Source: Lineus longissimus
Taxonomy: Eukaryota > Nemertea > Pilidiophora > Heteronemertea > Lineidae
Reading direction: 5' to 3'
Assembly: GCF_910592395.1 (NCBI RefSeq)
Contig: NC_088318.1
Coordinates: 8,370,349 to 8,434,348, forward strand
Length of the DNA stretch: 64,000 bases
Part shown: positions 53,060 through 63,860 of the stretch, in pieces
Layout of the letters: each line of letters opens with the position of its first letter
Numbering within the stretch: position 1 is the stretch's first letter
Position numbers and translations under genes: made by a program
Notes under the pieces: generated by a model
What the model was told of the DNA's origin: nothing
The model's database searches: none
What the model saw: the letters and a program-made list of their open reading frames with translations, nothing else

Positions 53060-54420
53060 GTGGCTATTCTTACGATGATCCCTTGCGCATTTTACATTCA
53101 AACTACTGGCTAGCCTATAGGACTTACTGGACTTTGCGCAATGAAACGAAACGAGCGAAATGGGGGCGCTACCAGTACCATTATGTTTTACCCCGGTACG
53201 TCAAGTTCGATACATGGTGTCAGTCACCAGTATGGATGTGTTTTCCATTATGAATACGTGTTTTTAAAAATCAAAATCATTAATTTCCTTTGCATTAGAA
53301 GAAAACGATGACGACGTTTCAGTTAAGGAGCCTAAGTTTTGTGGACCCAATGGCCAAATTGGCTGAAAAGTCGATTCACCGGTCACAAATGGTCGAAAAT
53401 GACCCCCAAAACTTCAGACCCCCCAACCTGGTAATTATCAGGGTCAGCCCACAACAAAATTTCTATGGTTTGAAGATCTAACCCCGGGCTGTATCTGCCG
53501 GAAATTGATTTTCATCGGCACGTCTGGGAAAAATCTATGCCGATGGGGCGCTAAACTTGACCAATTCAACTTTTTAATGCATTAGCAATTTGATAATAAA
53601 TGTAGTGTTTACCTGTAACCGCTTGAGGTCTGGACTTAAAACTTTGTTTACAAATTCACACCAAATTTCATTTCAAAATTATTCTTTGTTTGGCGTAATG
53701 CAAAAAAGCATGAAACACTCATGATACGGCCCCGTAGTTTTGTCGGATTTTCGTGGGGTTGGGGGTGGGGGGGGGGGGGAGTTAGCGCTTAGCATTGGCT
53801 ATGGTATACGTTTGATAGTCACTTCTCAATGGCTTTGTGTAGTTCTTCGGTCATGGGTTTGATTCGTGAGATATTCTCTTCAAAATGTTTGTGTTGTGCT
53901 ATCTAAATGGTCATGGGTTTGATTCTTTAGGTTACTACGGTTCAGGTCCCATGGTGTCTGAGATCAGTGATCGAGTACCATAGTGTTTCAGGAGGCAGCT
54001 ACCTGTATGGCGGTTACAAGTCGTTGTCTGAATATGATGTGAACCTGTTTACCGTTCAATGCTGCTCCCTGTGACACTGTAGCCGCAAATGTTCAATGAA
54101 AAAAATGCTGATAATGACTTACACGGCTTGTTCGCATCGTAAACATAGTGGTACCCGGGTTAAGTGTCTTTGCGTTTGGCCTAATTTTACAACAATTACT
54201 CCCCATGTAACCACGATCTAGGATAGACAGGCTGTGTATTATGAATAGGAAAAGTCACCTAGTTGCGTAGAATACTTTTTTGGCAAAATATTGCGCAAAG
54301 TCCAGTAAGCCAGCCTATAGTGTGGTTGCAAGTCCAAAAGACCATGACAACATTTGATTCAGTTAAGTCAGGCATGACAAATCATTGTTCTGCCCTCCAA
54401 CATGGCTGACTGTGAAAACA
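53060..54420. other. Non-coding stretch
   Basis: No gene recognised. The 86-aa frame at 52,993 overlaps the MITE end. GGTCATGGGTTTGATTC occurs twice (53,851 and 53,909). Confidence 0.3.
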
Positions 54421-54435
54421 CTTTATAGACACCCT

Positions 54436-54690
54436 GCGAAAATGAATTTCGGCCATTTTGAAACGCACCTTTTCACAGGCAACGTTCGTTCACCATGGCA
54501 TAAAAGTAACAATGGACATGCTTTTTCAAGCTATTTAGGCCTACTTGAAGTTGTCCATGTCTTCCAATGATCATGATATCTTGAATGCTCTTGGAGATGA
54601 TTTAATTTAAAACATGACTTTTATGTCACAGTAAACTTACTCTGCCTATGAAGGCCTTTTCAAAATGGCCAAAATTTATTTTCGCATACG
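54436..54690. mobile_element. MITE family M, copy 3
   Basis: Inverted ends GCGAAAATGAATTTCGGCCA and TGGCCAAAATTTATTTTCGC, same interior order as copy 2. Confidence 0.75.
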
Positions 54691-54726
54691 ATCTATTCTT
54701 ACGACAATCTTTTTCACCTTTGTGCC

Positions 54727-54790
54727 TTAATCCTAACCCTAACACTTGCCCTGACCCTAACCCGTACTCCTAGCACCAACCCTAACCCTT
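54727..54790. repeat. Degenerate telomere-like CCCTAA repeats
   Basis: CCTAACCCTAACAC, GACCCTAACCC and ACCAACCCTAACCCTT occur within 64 bp. It is interstitial telomere-like sequence between two MITE copies. Confidence 0.7.
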
Positions 54791-54892
54791 CCAGATCCCT
54801 TGCAGTTACACTAGTCAAGCTCCCTAGTCCTCAGTTTAATCTCTGAACTTGCATAAATCCTAAGTTACGACTAGTCGTAAAAATAGCTACGT

Positions 54893-55182
54893 TGAATAAA
54901 TTTCGGCCATTTTGAAAAGAAGGCCCTTTTCACAGGGAGTAAATGTTTACCATGGCACAAAAGTACAAATAGAAATATACAAGCTTATGCCTTATTCAAA
55001 CAATTTACTTTTGTCCAAGTTCGGGGTGTCCATGTAATTGTGACGTCTTCCAATGTTTATGATATTGATATTTTGAATGCTTGGTGTTGATTTGAACATG
55101 ACTTTTGTTTCATGGTAAACTTCCGCTGCCTATGAAAAGGCCCTTTCAAAATGGCCGAAATTTATTTTCGCAAGCTGTCTAT
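54893..55182. mobile_element. MITE family M, copy 4
   Basis: Inverted ends GAATAAATTTCGGCCATTTT and AAAATGGCCGAAATTTATTC-like, with the conserved interior. All four copies lie within 2.8 kb. Confidence 0.75.
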
Positions 55183-55189
55183 CATGCTG

Positions 55190-57510
55190 AAAAAGGGCAA
55201 ACATGCAAAATCATGAAATGCGATATATTGTGACCTCGGTGGGTACCCCTTGCAAAGAGAATGAAATTGTCCCAGAAGCGGAATCAGTCTACGATCCAGA
55301 CTAGGAATATGTAATTGATATCAGTTCCCGCGTAATCTGATGGCCTCTGTTTGGTTTACGCTGAGTGGCATATCTGCTGCAAACAGGCCAGACTCTAATT
55401 AGGACACGCTCAATATAGCCATTCCCTGATAGAGAGGCATCCGTGATTGACTGGATAGCAATCCAAAAGAAACAACCCCAAGCATGTTGTCTGTTGGACA
55501 ACTAACTGGCTACTAGCTCATGCTGACCACATGGGCTCCATCCACCCATGGGTGAAAGATAAAAAATTTCATGAATATTATAAACCTATGGGGCTATGCT
55601 AACTAATCTAAGTGGACATTTGGGATATATTATCAATTAGGTATATGTACTAGTTACAAATGTACTTCAAACTCTACAATGAACTAACTTAACTTATGGT
55701 GAAAATGCCCCAGCCATAGCAACCACCAACGGCCTAACTGACACATGCATACTAGTGCAGGGTATACAGAATATGCATCAGGTCATGTCCTGGATTTTTA
55801 ACTCTGATTTGCAAAATGAGCACCAACAAAGTACTGATTTTACATCATGTGTGGTATATTTCAGTTTAAGATGACCATATTTTGATACGTTAGGACATTA
55901 TGTACCCATGGATATCATACATCAACTGTCTTGAACTCTCAGCCTCACAGAACATGGCACCCAACATGTGTCTCTCAGCATGTTTGACCCGATCTGTCAA
56001 GCCACTGTTCATTTGAAGATTTCTCAGAACGATTTTAATTTCAAGCCATCAGACCGCTTGCATCTGAAAGAAGGCATCATTATGTGCCAAAATGTGCATA
56101 GATACTGAGCTAATTGGCTGAGACCACGCTAAGACGACAGCTTTTTTCTGTTGATTGGCATTTTAGAACCCTGCCCCTCATGACTATAACCAATAATATA
56201 GCAGAGACCAGTTGAGGTATGAAATCAACATTTTGCATACCATTAGTCAAGATATCAAGAGAGAGGCCTAGTGGATTTTTCACCCTCAAGGCTCTTTAAG
56301 CCTCCCAGAACACGCCCAAAAAGGGCAGCCACACCCTTCAGGATTATTTAGGATTATTAATCTGTCTACTGGAGCTAAATAGGATAATATGTTTGAGGAT
56401 AAATATTATAAACAGTCAGTGAGTGACCTATTCTCCAATATCAGCAAGATTGATGTGGGTAACTGTATGGTCACAGGGGACACTTTTAGTGGCACATAAT
56501 CACTAGGCTACTCTCTATCAGACAGGTAGTACATTGCAGTATTAATGCACTATCATGCATTGGTACCAAAACGAGGCTGAGTTTTAGCAACGAGGCTGAG
56601 TTTTAGCAGATAAGGATATAATATGGCCTAGATTGCAGACTGAATAGAACTCTGGTCTATCGTATGATAGGCAGAGAGTGTATCCACTGGGCCACCATGG
56701 CAGACTTCCTGGGCAGTCCATTGCGTCATCCTAATTATTGGGTCTACTTATTCGTGCAGCTGGACGATTAGCCAATGGTCATTGCTGAAACGAAACTGTA
56801 AGGGGATTTTCTGTCACCAAATCAGGATACTCGACGTATAACGCTTTGGCATACACAAACACTTAATTCCCATGCTTCATTTCTCCTGTGGTATAATGGG
56901 TTAGCGGGGGGTCGGGTTAATATCACCAATGAGACATTGAGAGCCTCATAATTCCTTAATCCGCTCCCCTGTTAGAATATAAGCTGTAGACAGTAAAGCC
57001 ATCGACTGATATCTACAGTGCAGTGAAGTAACTAAGATCGGGGCATTCACCTGGGTCATGAAATCATATTTTGCGGTATCAAAATGGGGTAAATGTCGTC
57101 CTCTTTATCCTGGCCCTGGGTGAATTTTTCAGAATTTTTTACTATAGATCATTACACTTGATTGGGAACATTGTTTAAAAAATGTGAGCATGCCAACTCA
57201 CCGCCTGAAAATTACATTTTGGGGGGAAATTTCAGGTAATTTTTTGTGGCATTGTGATTAGTACATTCAATACATCTCGCTATAGGTTTATGGCGCTAAA
57301 CCCCTCTGATTAAAAATATATGATGCAGCTCTCATAAAAAGAGTTAATATGGGCCGAAAGCAGTAAAATTTGCAACGGTATCGCAGTTGTGACGTTTTGA
57401 CATGACAACAGTCGACACTGGAGTACACAAAATCACGTCAAAACATGGTACCAGAATCCTACATGTTTTTGGTAAATTTGGTGCAAAATTTGGTCTTTTC
57501 TGAGGCTGCT
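55190..57510. other. Long non-coding stretch
   Basis: I see no exon series, repeat pair or RNA gene. Only a short duplicated word (ACGAGGCTGAGTTTTAGCA, 56,571 and 56,590) is evident. Confidence 0.35.
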
Positions 57511-57519
57511 ATGGCAAAG

Positions 57520-58372
57520 GGTGTATCGCCATTTCGCCTACAATCATTTCGCCTACAGCCATTTGCCTACAATCATTTCGCCTATAACCATTTCGCCTAT
57601 TAGCCATTTTGCCTACTGGCCATTTCGCCTACTTGTCAATTCGCCTACTAGCCATTTTGCCTACTTGTCTTTTCGCCTACTAGCCATTTCGCCTACTTTT
57701 ACTGCTATTTTTGTTTTTTTATGAATTGGAAAGGAAGTAGGACTTTCTGGATATTTGTATTGAACAGAGGTGGTTTGAGGCAAATTTTTAGCTGGCAGAT
57801 AGAAGTACGGTCACTATGCATTAGCAGAAAATTAGTTAGTTTGCTTATGTTGTGTGACACACTTTATAGTGATCAAATTAATCCAGTAATTAATCCAGTT
57901 ACCAAATTAGAGCTTCAACAACAACAAATTAGTGTATGATGATTGGGACTCTTAAAGGGAAATGGGATACAATCCTCTGCTACAGTAGGCCTACATAGGG
58001 CCAAACATATATTTTTGACAGATACCAAATAAATGTGGTGGATTTGCAAATCCTCTGCAACAGTAGGTATAAGGCCTGATAACTTATATTTTTTACTGAT
58101 ACTGGTATCAATATGGAGGATTTAAAACAAATATATTCAAAATTATGTGAAATGGCATTTTCTGTATAGGCGAAATGGCAGTAGGCGAAATGGCGAGTAG
58201 GCGAAATGGCAGGTAGGCGAAATGGCAAGTAGGCGAAATGAGAAATAGGCAAAATGGCAGGTAGGCAAAATGGCTGTAGGCGAAATGACGGTAGGCGAAA
58301 TGGCTGTAGGCGAAATGGCTGTAGGCGAAATGGCTGTAGGCGAAATGATTGTAGGCGAAATGGCGATAAACC
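57520..58372. mobile_element. Foldback-type element, 853 bp, 9-bp TSD
   Basis: ATGGCAAAG is at 57,511-57,519 and 58,373-58,381. The ends are GGTGTATCGCCATTTCGCC and, on the other strand, GGTTTATCGCCATTTCGCC. Each arm is an array of short ATTTCGCCTAC-type units (57,527-57,700 forward; 58,165-58,368 reverse) around a ~460-bp unique centre. The arms create repetitive ISPT/HFAY frames that are not genes. Inverted arms made of tandem repeats are the hallmark of foldback elements. Confidence 0.88.
57970..58125 (+). repeat. Two-copy ~75-bp tandem repeat in the foldback centre
   Basis: ATCCTCTGC-ACAGTAGG ... TATATTTTT-AC-GATAC ... GG-GGATTT occurs twice in a row. Confidence 0.7.
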
Positions 58373-58625
58373 ATGGCAAAGTGCCTCTGCTCATCATACA
58401 TCACAGCTATTAAAAAGTATTATAATCAAAAATACTTTTTCTTTCCAATGGTATGATTTACCAAAAAAAAGGAAAAGAGTGACCTAAATTTCCGTAAACA
58501 TTGTTCCCAATTTTAATGTATGGATCTCTACTCCTCTAGTCCAAAACCTAAAACATGATATAAAGTGAAAAATGTTGTTTACTAACAATGGTGTTTGCTA
58601 ACTTATATCAAAGAATGAATGATGC

Positions 58626-59402
58626 CTATAGTTTGGTTCAACATGTTCAGAAATGCTGCAAATCGCTCTCATTTTAAAAGTATCACTTCAAATTTTATCA
58701 AACCTACCTCAAGTTGATCGTTGCATTATCATTTACTGTCCGAGGATTTAACCCATTCATAAGTTCATTCCGACCATAAGCGCTCCAGAAAATGACGAGT
58801 TTGTGCAGGATATGAGGCCCTATGCTTCTTCTTCTTCCATTCTTCCTTTTACTGGGATGCAGTCATTGACAATCATGCCCGAGGCATTCGGCCAAGGAGG
58901 GGAAGTCCATGCAAGCTACTCATGTTTCTCACTTGGTGGGGTCTTTAACCTGCCCTAGCATAGACACCAGATACAAGGAACCTCGGTTTTAAGTCTCATT
59001 CGAAGGACTGTGTCCAGAATACAATTCCTGGGTTCTCCCGGGATTGAACCCGGGCCCTATTGCGTGGTAGCCCACTGTGTTAACCACTAGGCTATGGCGC
59101 TATGCTAAATGCACGTGTCAAACATGGCGCATCATGATGACACTTCTTGCAACAGAGCGTCTGGAGCTTGTGTAACATCACTTGTCATGCTGTATCTTCA
59201 ATGGTGCGAAACCCCTGTGCAAATGATGTGTAGTGAAATGTCCTTTGCTGTATCATCGGGCCTTTGTGGTCGGAATGAACTTTTAAATGCATTGCATTGA
59301 AGGGCTTGGACAAGATTGAAGTAGGTTTGATGAAAATTCAAGGGCAGTGAAAATGACAGTGATATGCAACATTTCTGAACATCTTGAACCAAACTATAGG
59401 CT
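58626..59402. repeat. Inverted repeat interrupted by a SINE
   Basis: Left arm 58,626-58,788 begins GCCTATAGTTTGGTTCAACA and includes TTCATTCCGACCA. The right arm 59,262-59,402 is its reverse counterpart (TGGTCGGAATGAACTTTTAA ... TTGAACCAAACTATAGGC). It is probably a MITE. Confidence 0.75.
58827..59099 (-). mobile_element. tRNA-derived SINE with 7-bp TSD
   Basis: On the minus strand the head reads GCGCCATAGCCTAGTGGTTA (A-box) and, further on, CCCGGGTTCAATCCCGGG (B-box). A ~190-bp body and a (GAA)n tail follow. CTATGCT flanks it at 58,820-58,826 and 59,100-59,106. The anticodon region is degenerate. Confidence 0.85.
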
Positions 59403-59803
59403 CATTGGCTCAAATGCCTGATTGCTTACCAAAACGAAAATAGAGCCAAAGAACAGTTAAGAAAAATTATGCAAAACTGAATAGTGGGGATTAATCCTAC
59501 ATAAAAGTAGTTCTTCCGTGGTGTGCACAGTAGACGTTGGCCGATAGTGGCTTCGTTGGTTGGTGGTCAGAAGTCAGAAGTAGGTACATTTAGTCCTATA
59601 CCATTGAAAATTAAAACCGGGGTGATACTCGGGTTGGAGGTCTGGGATCCAACAGAAATTGAAGTGAAGGAGATGCTTGACAGTTTATTATAGACCACGA
59701 GATGCGGAATGCGAAATCGTGAGATGCCACAGAATGTATTGCAAATATGAATCATGAAAAGGTGAACATTCATGGTTCCGAGGCTATAGTACGGAGCTAT
59801 CCT
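59403..59803. other. Non-coding stretch
   Basis: Nothing recognised. Confidence 0.3.
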
Positions 59804-60158
59804 TTTTGGCTCACCGTAGGGGAGTCTATACAACACCGCTGTGTCCGTCGTCATCGTCTGTATCTAGTTCCAAAAACAGTGCAATCTATTTCAACCGCTT
59901 GAGCTATGAACTTGAAACTTCCTACACAAGACCCCCCCCCCCCCACCCCTCCAGCTCAGGTGACCTCTGACAATGAATTTCAGTCCTATCTGATTCTTGA
60001 CTTGGCCACCAGAGGGCCAGAAGAGGAAACCTAAAATGTGCGATATCTCTCTTATGAGTGACTTGTTTTCGAGAAATATTTTATGGTAGGTTCTCCGAGT
60101 CCTTGCAAGGATACATCACATATCATACGGGTTTTTGATTTGACCTAATTTTATGTCG
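59804..60158 (-). mobile_element. Element E6, 3' part, minus strand
   Basis: Reverse complement of an E5-type 3' end: TTTTTGGCTCACCGTAGGGG, then CGTCGTCATCGTC, CTTGAGCTATGAACTTGAA, GGCCACCAGAGGGCCAG and TTATGAGTGACTTGTTTTCG. It breaks off near 60,158. A C14 run is at about 59,932-59,945. Confidence 0.75.
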
Positions 60159-60470
60159 TTCATACTCTACCTGGGTCAGACTTTTGCATGTGTACTCTTA
60201 TCGGACACACCCGAGAAAAATTAATTATTTATAATTGAAAAATGATTAGCTGGTTCACGTAGCTACACCTAGGCGGTGCCCCAATACAGCCTCTGCCTCG
60301 CGGAAGCCACCATTAATCAGTTTTCTCGGCGCACTGTATCACATTGTACCGCGCTTCGCCCCTCTATCCTGCCGATTATGCGAATGTCGGGTCAAAGACA
60401 TGAAAGAAGGACCGCCATTGGACGCCTTTCTTGTCAAGAGTACTTCTGGACGCGAGTGAGACCGCTCTTT
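60159..60470. other. Non-coding
   Basis: Nothing recognised. Confidence 0.3.
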
Positions 60471-60870
60471 TAGCTCACCTCTGGGGAACTTGATAAGGGG
60501 GTCCGTTATCTGTTAGCGGAGCACGTTTCGTGTCCGCTAGGGCTAGATGGCTAAAACTTGGGGTGATGGTAGCTTTGGGCAATATGTCAAGACGTATTTT
60601 TCTTTTTCGTGATATGACCGACTTTCTGGCCTCTAGGGGGGCCACCTTGGAAATTGCTAGGGCTAGATGGCTAAAACTTGGGCTGATGGTAGCTTTGGGC
60701 AATATTTTTTCTTTTTTGTGATATGACCGACTTTCTGGCCTCCTGGTGGGCATCTTTTTTTTTTTTTTTGCCTTTTTGAAGGTAATGGTTGTACGTAGAG
60801 TGACAAAATTTTAATGGTGGGTGTATATAATAAGGTTAAATGACATATCACCTGGGTTTTTGATTTGATC
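60471..60870 (-). mobile_element. Element E7, 3' part, minus strand, with 130-bp duplication
   Basis: TAGCTCACCTCTGGGG at 60,471 is an E-type 3' end in reverse. A ~130-bp block (GCTAGGGCTAGATGGCTAAA ... GATATGACCGACTTTCTGGCC) occurs twice, at about 60,536-60,640 and 60,656-60,745, and includes a GGCCTCCTGGTGG variant. Confidence 0.7.
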
Positions 60871-60872
60871 TA

Positions 60873-61051
60873 CAATGGAACCTCCCTTAGCAGACACCTC
60901 TCTATTCAGGTCAATCTCTCTATTAAGGACACTAGTTTTGGTCCCAAATTGGTTGTTTCCATTCAATTTGACCTCTCTAATCAGGACACCTCTCTATTAA
61001 GAATAGCATTTGTCAGTCCCGATGGTGTCCTTAATGGGGGAGGTTCTACTG
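60873..61051. mobile_element. Tc1/mariner (pogo-like) MITE, 179 bp
   Basis: TA flanks both sides (60,871; 61,052). The ends are CAATGGAACCTCCC and, on the other strand, CAGTAGAACCTCCC. The interior is rich in CTCTCTATTAAGGACAC. A decayed copy lies at 27.2 kb. Confidence 0.8.
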
Positions 61052-61065
61052 TATCAATGACATAA

Positions 61066-61496
61066 GTCGTACTTCCACCTATCAAATCCCCGTGTCTTTT
61101 GCGCTTACACCTATGAATTGCCATGTCTAAATAGACCCGTGTGTCAAATCCCCGTGTCTATTAGCCCCATCGAGCTCGATGGGGCTAATCGGGGGCTAAT
61201 TAAGACCCGTGTTCAACACGGGTTTTTTGGTAGGCGGAATCTGAATAGACACGGCAATTGCAAGTTCTAAGATGGTGCGGTGTAGTTGCCTCGGTATTGC
61301 GCATGCGAAATTCCCCTCCAACGGGAAAGAAACACAGGAGAGCTCCCTACCTACAGCGCACCTGTCGCCGGGGCTATTAACCATTATCTAACACCACTGA
61401 TAGGTGTAAGTGCGCCGCGGGTTTTTTGACACACGACAAAGACACGGGTCTTGAAAAAACACGGGGTTTTATGATAGGTGCAACTACGACTATACT
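61066..61496. mobile_element. Palindromic MITE copy B, intact
   Basis: Termini AGTCGTACTTCCACCTATCA and, on the other strand, AGTCGTAGTTGCACCTATCA; the flank is ATA or TA on each side. The interior has a 30-bp perfect palindrome (61,160-61,189, centre CGAGCTCG) and the hairpin CCCGTGTT-CA-ACACGGG. No ORF. Confidence 0.8.
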
Positions 61497-62230
61497 TATT
61501 TTAATTTTTAATATCAAAAGAATTTTTTTTTCAAGATTTTACAATGCAACAATGTTCTGTTCATTCCCCCCATGACATATTCCATAAATTTGAGCATTAT
61601 CACATGTTGAAATCTTGAAATTTTAAGCGAATTATTACATCGTAATCATACGAGTTTTGATATGTTTCTGCCTCTACAGGTGATATTTTGATTTGATTTT
61701 TATGTATGCTCATGTTACCCCCTCTAGTATTCAATGACATTGAAAAAGCCTAAAATATCAAAGAATATGAAAATATGAAAATATTGATAATTTCTATACA
61801 ATGTCACTAACATTAAATGAGAATTTCTGTTCACTAAAAGTATTAGAAGTAACTCTAGTTTCCAGCAAAATTCAAAAACTTGGACAAAACAAAATTTAAT
61901 CAAGCGGATATATCTTTCTCATTTTAGGGCCTTTTTTAATTTTCAAAATCAAACTATCAAACCCTGCAACATTAAAAAAAGCTAATAGGAAAATAATAGA
62001 CAATTCCAACCATATGCCTCAACTGGTTTCAAAATTGGTCCATCTAATGCGGAGTTACAAATTATTTTAGATGTTGATATTAAGTCGAAAGGCACACACA
62101 AAATGCTGATAAGTTATATGCCATCCCCTCGTGAAACTAACGCGCCTTGTGGTATGTGGTTTGGGACCCAGAAGTATTATGGTAGCAGGAAGGGTTGGGC
62201 GTTTGTGGTTTCTGAGTCTGAGGGGGTTGG
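61497..62230. other. AT-rich non-coding stretch
   Basis: AAATATGAAAATATTGATAA-type words recall the centres of the Tc1-type MITEs, but no ends were found. Confidence 0.3.
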
Positions 62231-62234
62231 TGTC

Positions 62235-62296
62235 TGTTGACTTTGCTTTAAGAGAGACTAGGCATGGCGCCAGTCTCTCTTAAAGCACAGTCAACA
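62235..62296. repeat. Hairpin with 25-bp arms
   Basis: TGTTGACTTTGCTTTAAGAG and the next five bases pair with the reverse segment ending ACAGTCAACA. One mismatch, 12-nt loop containing GGCGCC. Confidence 0.85.
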
Positions 62297-62682
62297 GGCA
62301 TTTGGTCTCCATAGGCATGTCCATATGACAGCAGGCCAACAATCCGCCCATATAGCAGTCCGGAGTTTCTGTGTTCAAGGGCAGACAGAGGAGCAGCATT
62401 GATGGCAAACCAGCTGACCAGGTACCATACCAGATTGGTCACCATATTGGCGCTTGATGATATGTTTGTTGTACGAATTGTCTGCATTTAATTCCTTTAG
62501 AGTGATGGGGTAGTGAAGAGTTGATGTGCGATGGCAGATAGCACAGTTGTTGCGTTGCATGACAGCTGAAAGTGAATGTGATATCATAGAACTGAGGCGT
62601 TTGCAATGGGACTATAGGTGAAGTAGAAGCAAGGAGTCAAATTGGCCATCTTCTGTTGACTAATATACAGAGTAAGGGCACT
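62297..62682. other. Non-coding, with shadow frames
   Basis: The minus-strand frames of 79 and 70 aa (62,248-62,487; 62,375-62,587) have no recognised motif. GGAGTCAAATTGGCC at 62,634 matches 49,491. Confidence 0.3.
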
Positions 62683-63860
62683 GGGTGTTGTTAGATTCAG
62701 CATTGAATGTATTCCTCGTACAAGCGTGAATAGTGTGGACATACAGTGAGAGGTGAGAGACCCCTATTGACTACTTCTTGTAACTTTATCGTGGATATTA
62801 TATTGGTATTGAACTTCTAGCCATGGAATATGAAGAAATTGAACTTGTAGGCATGGAATATGAAAAATTATTCAACGGTGAAAGACATTATTCCACGAGG
62901 CTTTGCCGTGATCGCAAAGGACGCGACGCGATTGGTTCACACGCTAATGAGGTATGATAATGATAATTACCTCTATAATGCTACTTGGATAGCGACTGTG
63001 TCGTTGATTGCAATAGTGGTCTATGTCAATGTGTGCCTGTAATGTCAGTGGAAGTATGATGAGGTGATGACGATACTGCAATTATTAAATATTGGCAAGA
63101 GATCATACTACAACATAGATCCTGTTTTTGACAGATGACTGTGGGACATTCCCATTTGGTCTTGTTAGATTCAGCGCTGCATGTATTCCTTGTACAAGCT
63201 TGAATAGTTGTGACGGATTTTGAGGGGTGAGAGACCCCTATCGGCTACTTCGTCTAACTTTATCTTGCCTACCTAGCTGCTAGCAATAGTGCCCCTTTAT
63301 CAAGACTGAAACCCACTGCGCGGGGCTAAGAAATTACCTTTATAATCCTAGTTGGATAACCACTGTGTCGATGATTTGAAGAGTGCTCTGTGGATGTGTG
63401 CCTGTAATGTCAATGAAAGTATGATGAGGTGATGACGATAGTGCTATTAATATTATTAAATATTGGCAAGAGATGCTACCACAAGATAAATCGTTTTTCG
63501 ACAGATGACTATGGGGCATTGGGTCTTGTTAGATTCAGCGTGCAGAATGTATTCCTCGTACAAGCGCGAAAAGTTTCGACCTACAAGAGGTAAGAAACCC
63601 CTATTGACTACTTCATGTACCGGTAACTCTATCTTGCGAACCTAGTTGCTACCTATAGTGTCCCTTTAAGACGGAAACCCAGTCAGGCCACTGTGTGGGG
63701 ATATTGATATTTACCTATACTGCTACTTGGATAGCCACTGTGTCGTTGAGTGGAAGAGTGCTCTGTCGACGTGTGCCTGTAATGTCAATGAAAGTATGAT
63801 GAGGTGATGACGATAGTGGAATGACGAAATATTGGAAAGAGATCTATTCCCAGAAGAACA
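62683..63860 (+). repeat. Tandem satellite, three units of about 370-475 bp
   Basis: Units start at about 62,683, 63,158 and 63,524 with GTTGTTAGATTCAGC or GTCTTGTTAGATTCAGC. Each continues with TGTATTCC-CGTACAAGC, GAGAGACCCCTAT, AACTTTATCTTGCC-ACCTAG, GTGTGCCTGTAATGTCA and TGATGAGGTGATGACGATA. The first unit has extra sequence (about 62,795-62,940). The small 60-aa frame at 62,860 lies inside it. Confidence 0.85.

Noticed and set aside
58108-58404. Repetitive ISPT/HFAY reading frames at 57.5 and 58.1-58.4 kb
   Set aside because: They arise from the minisatellite arms of the foldback element; the unit length lets all frames stay open.
62248-62587. Two minus-strand frames of 79 and 70 aa
   Set aside because: No motif; one begins in a hairpin and they overlap each other in different frames.
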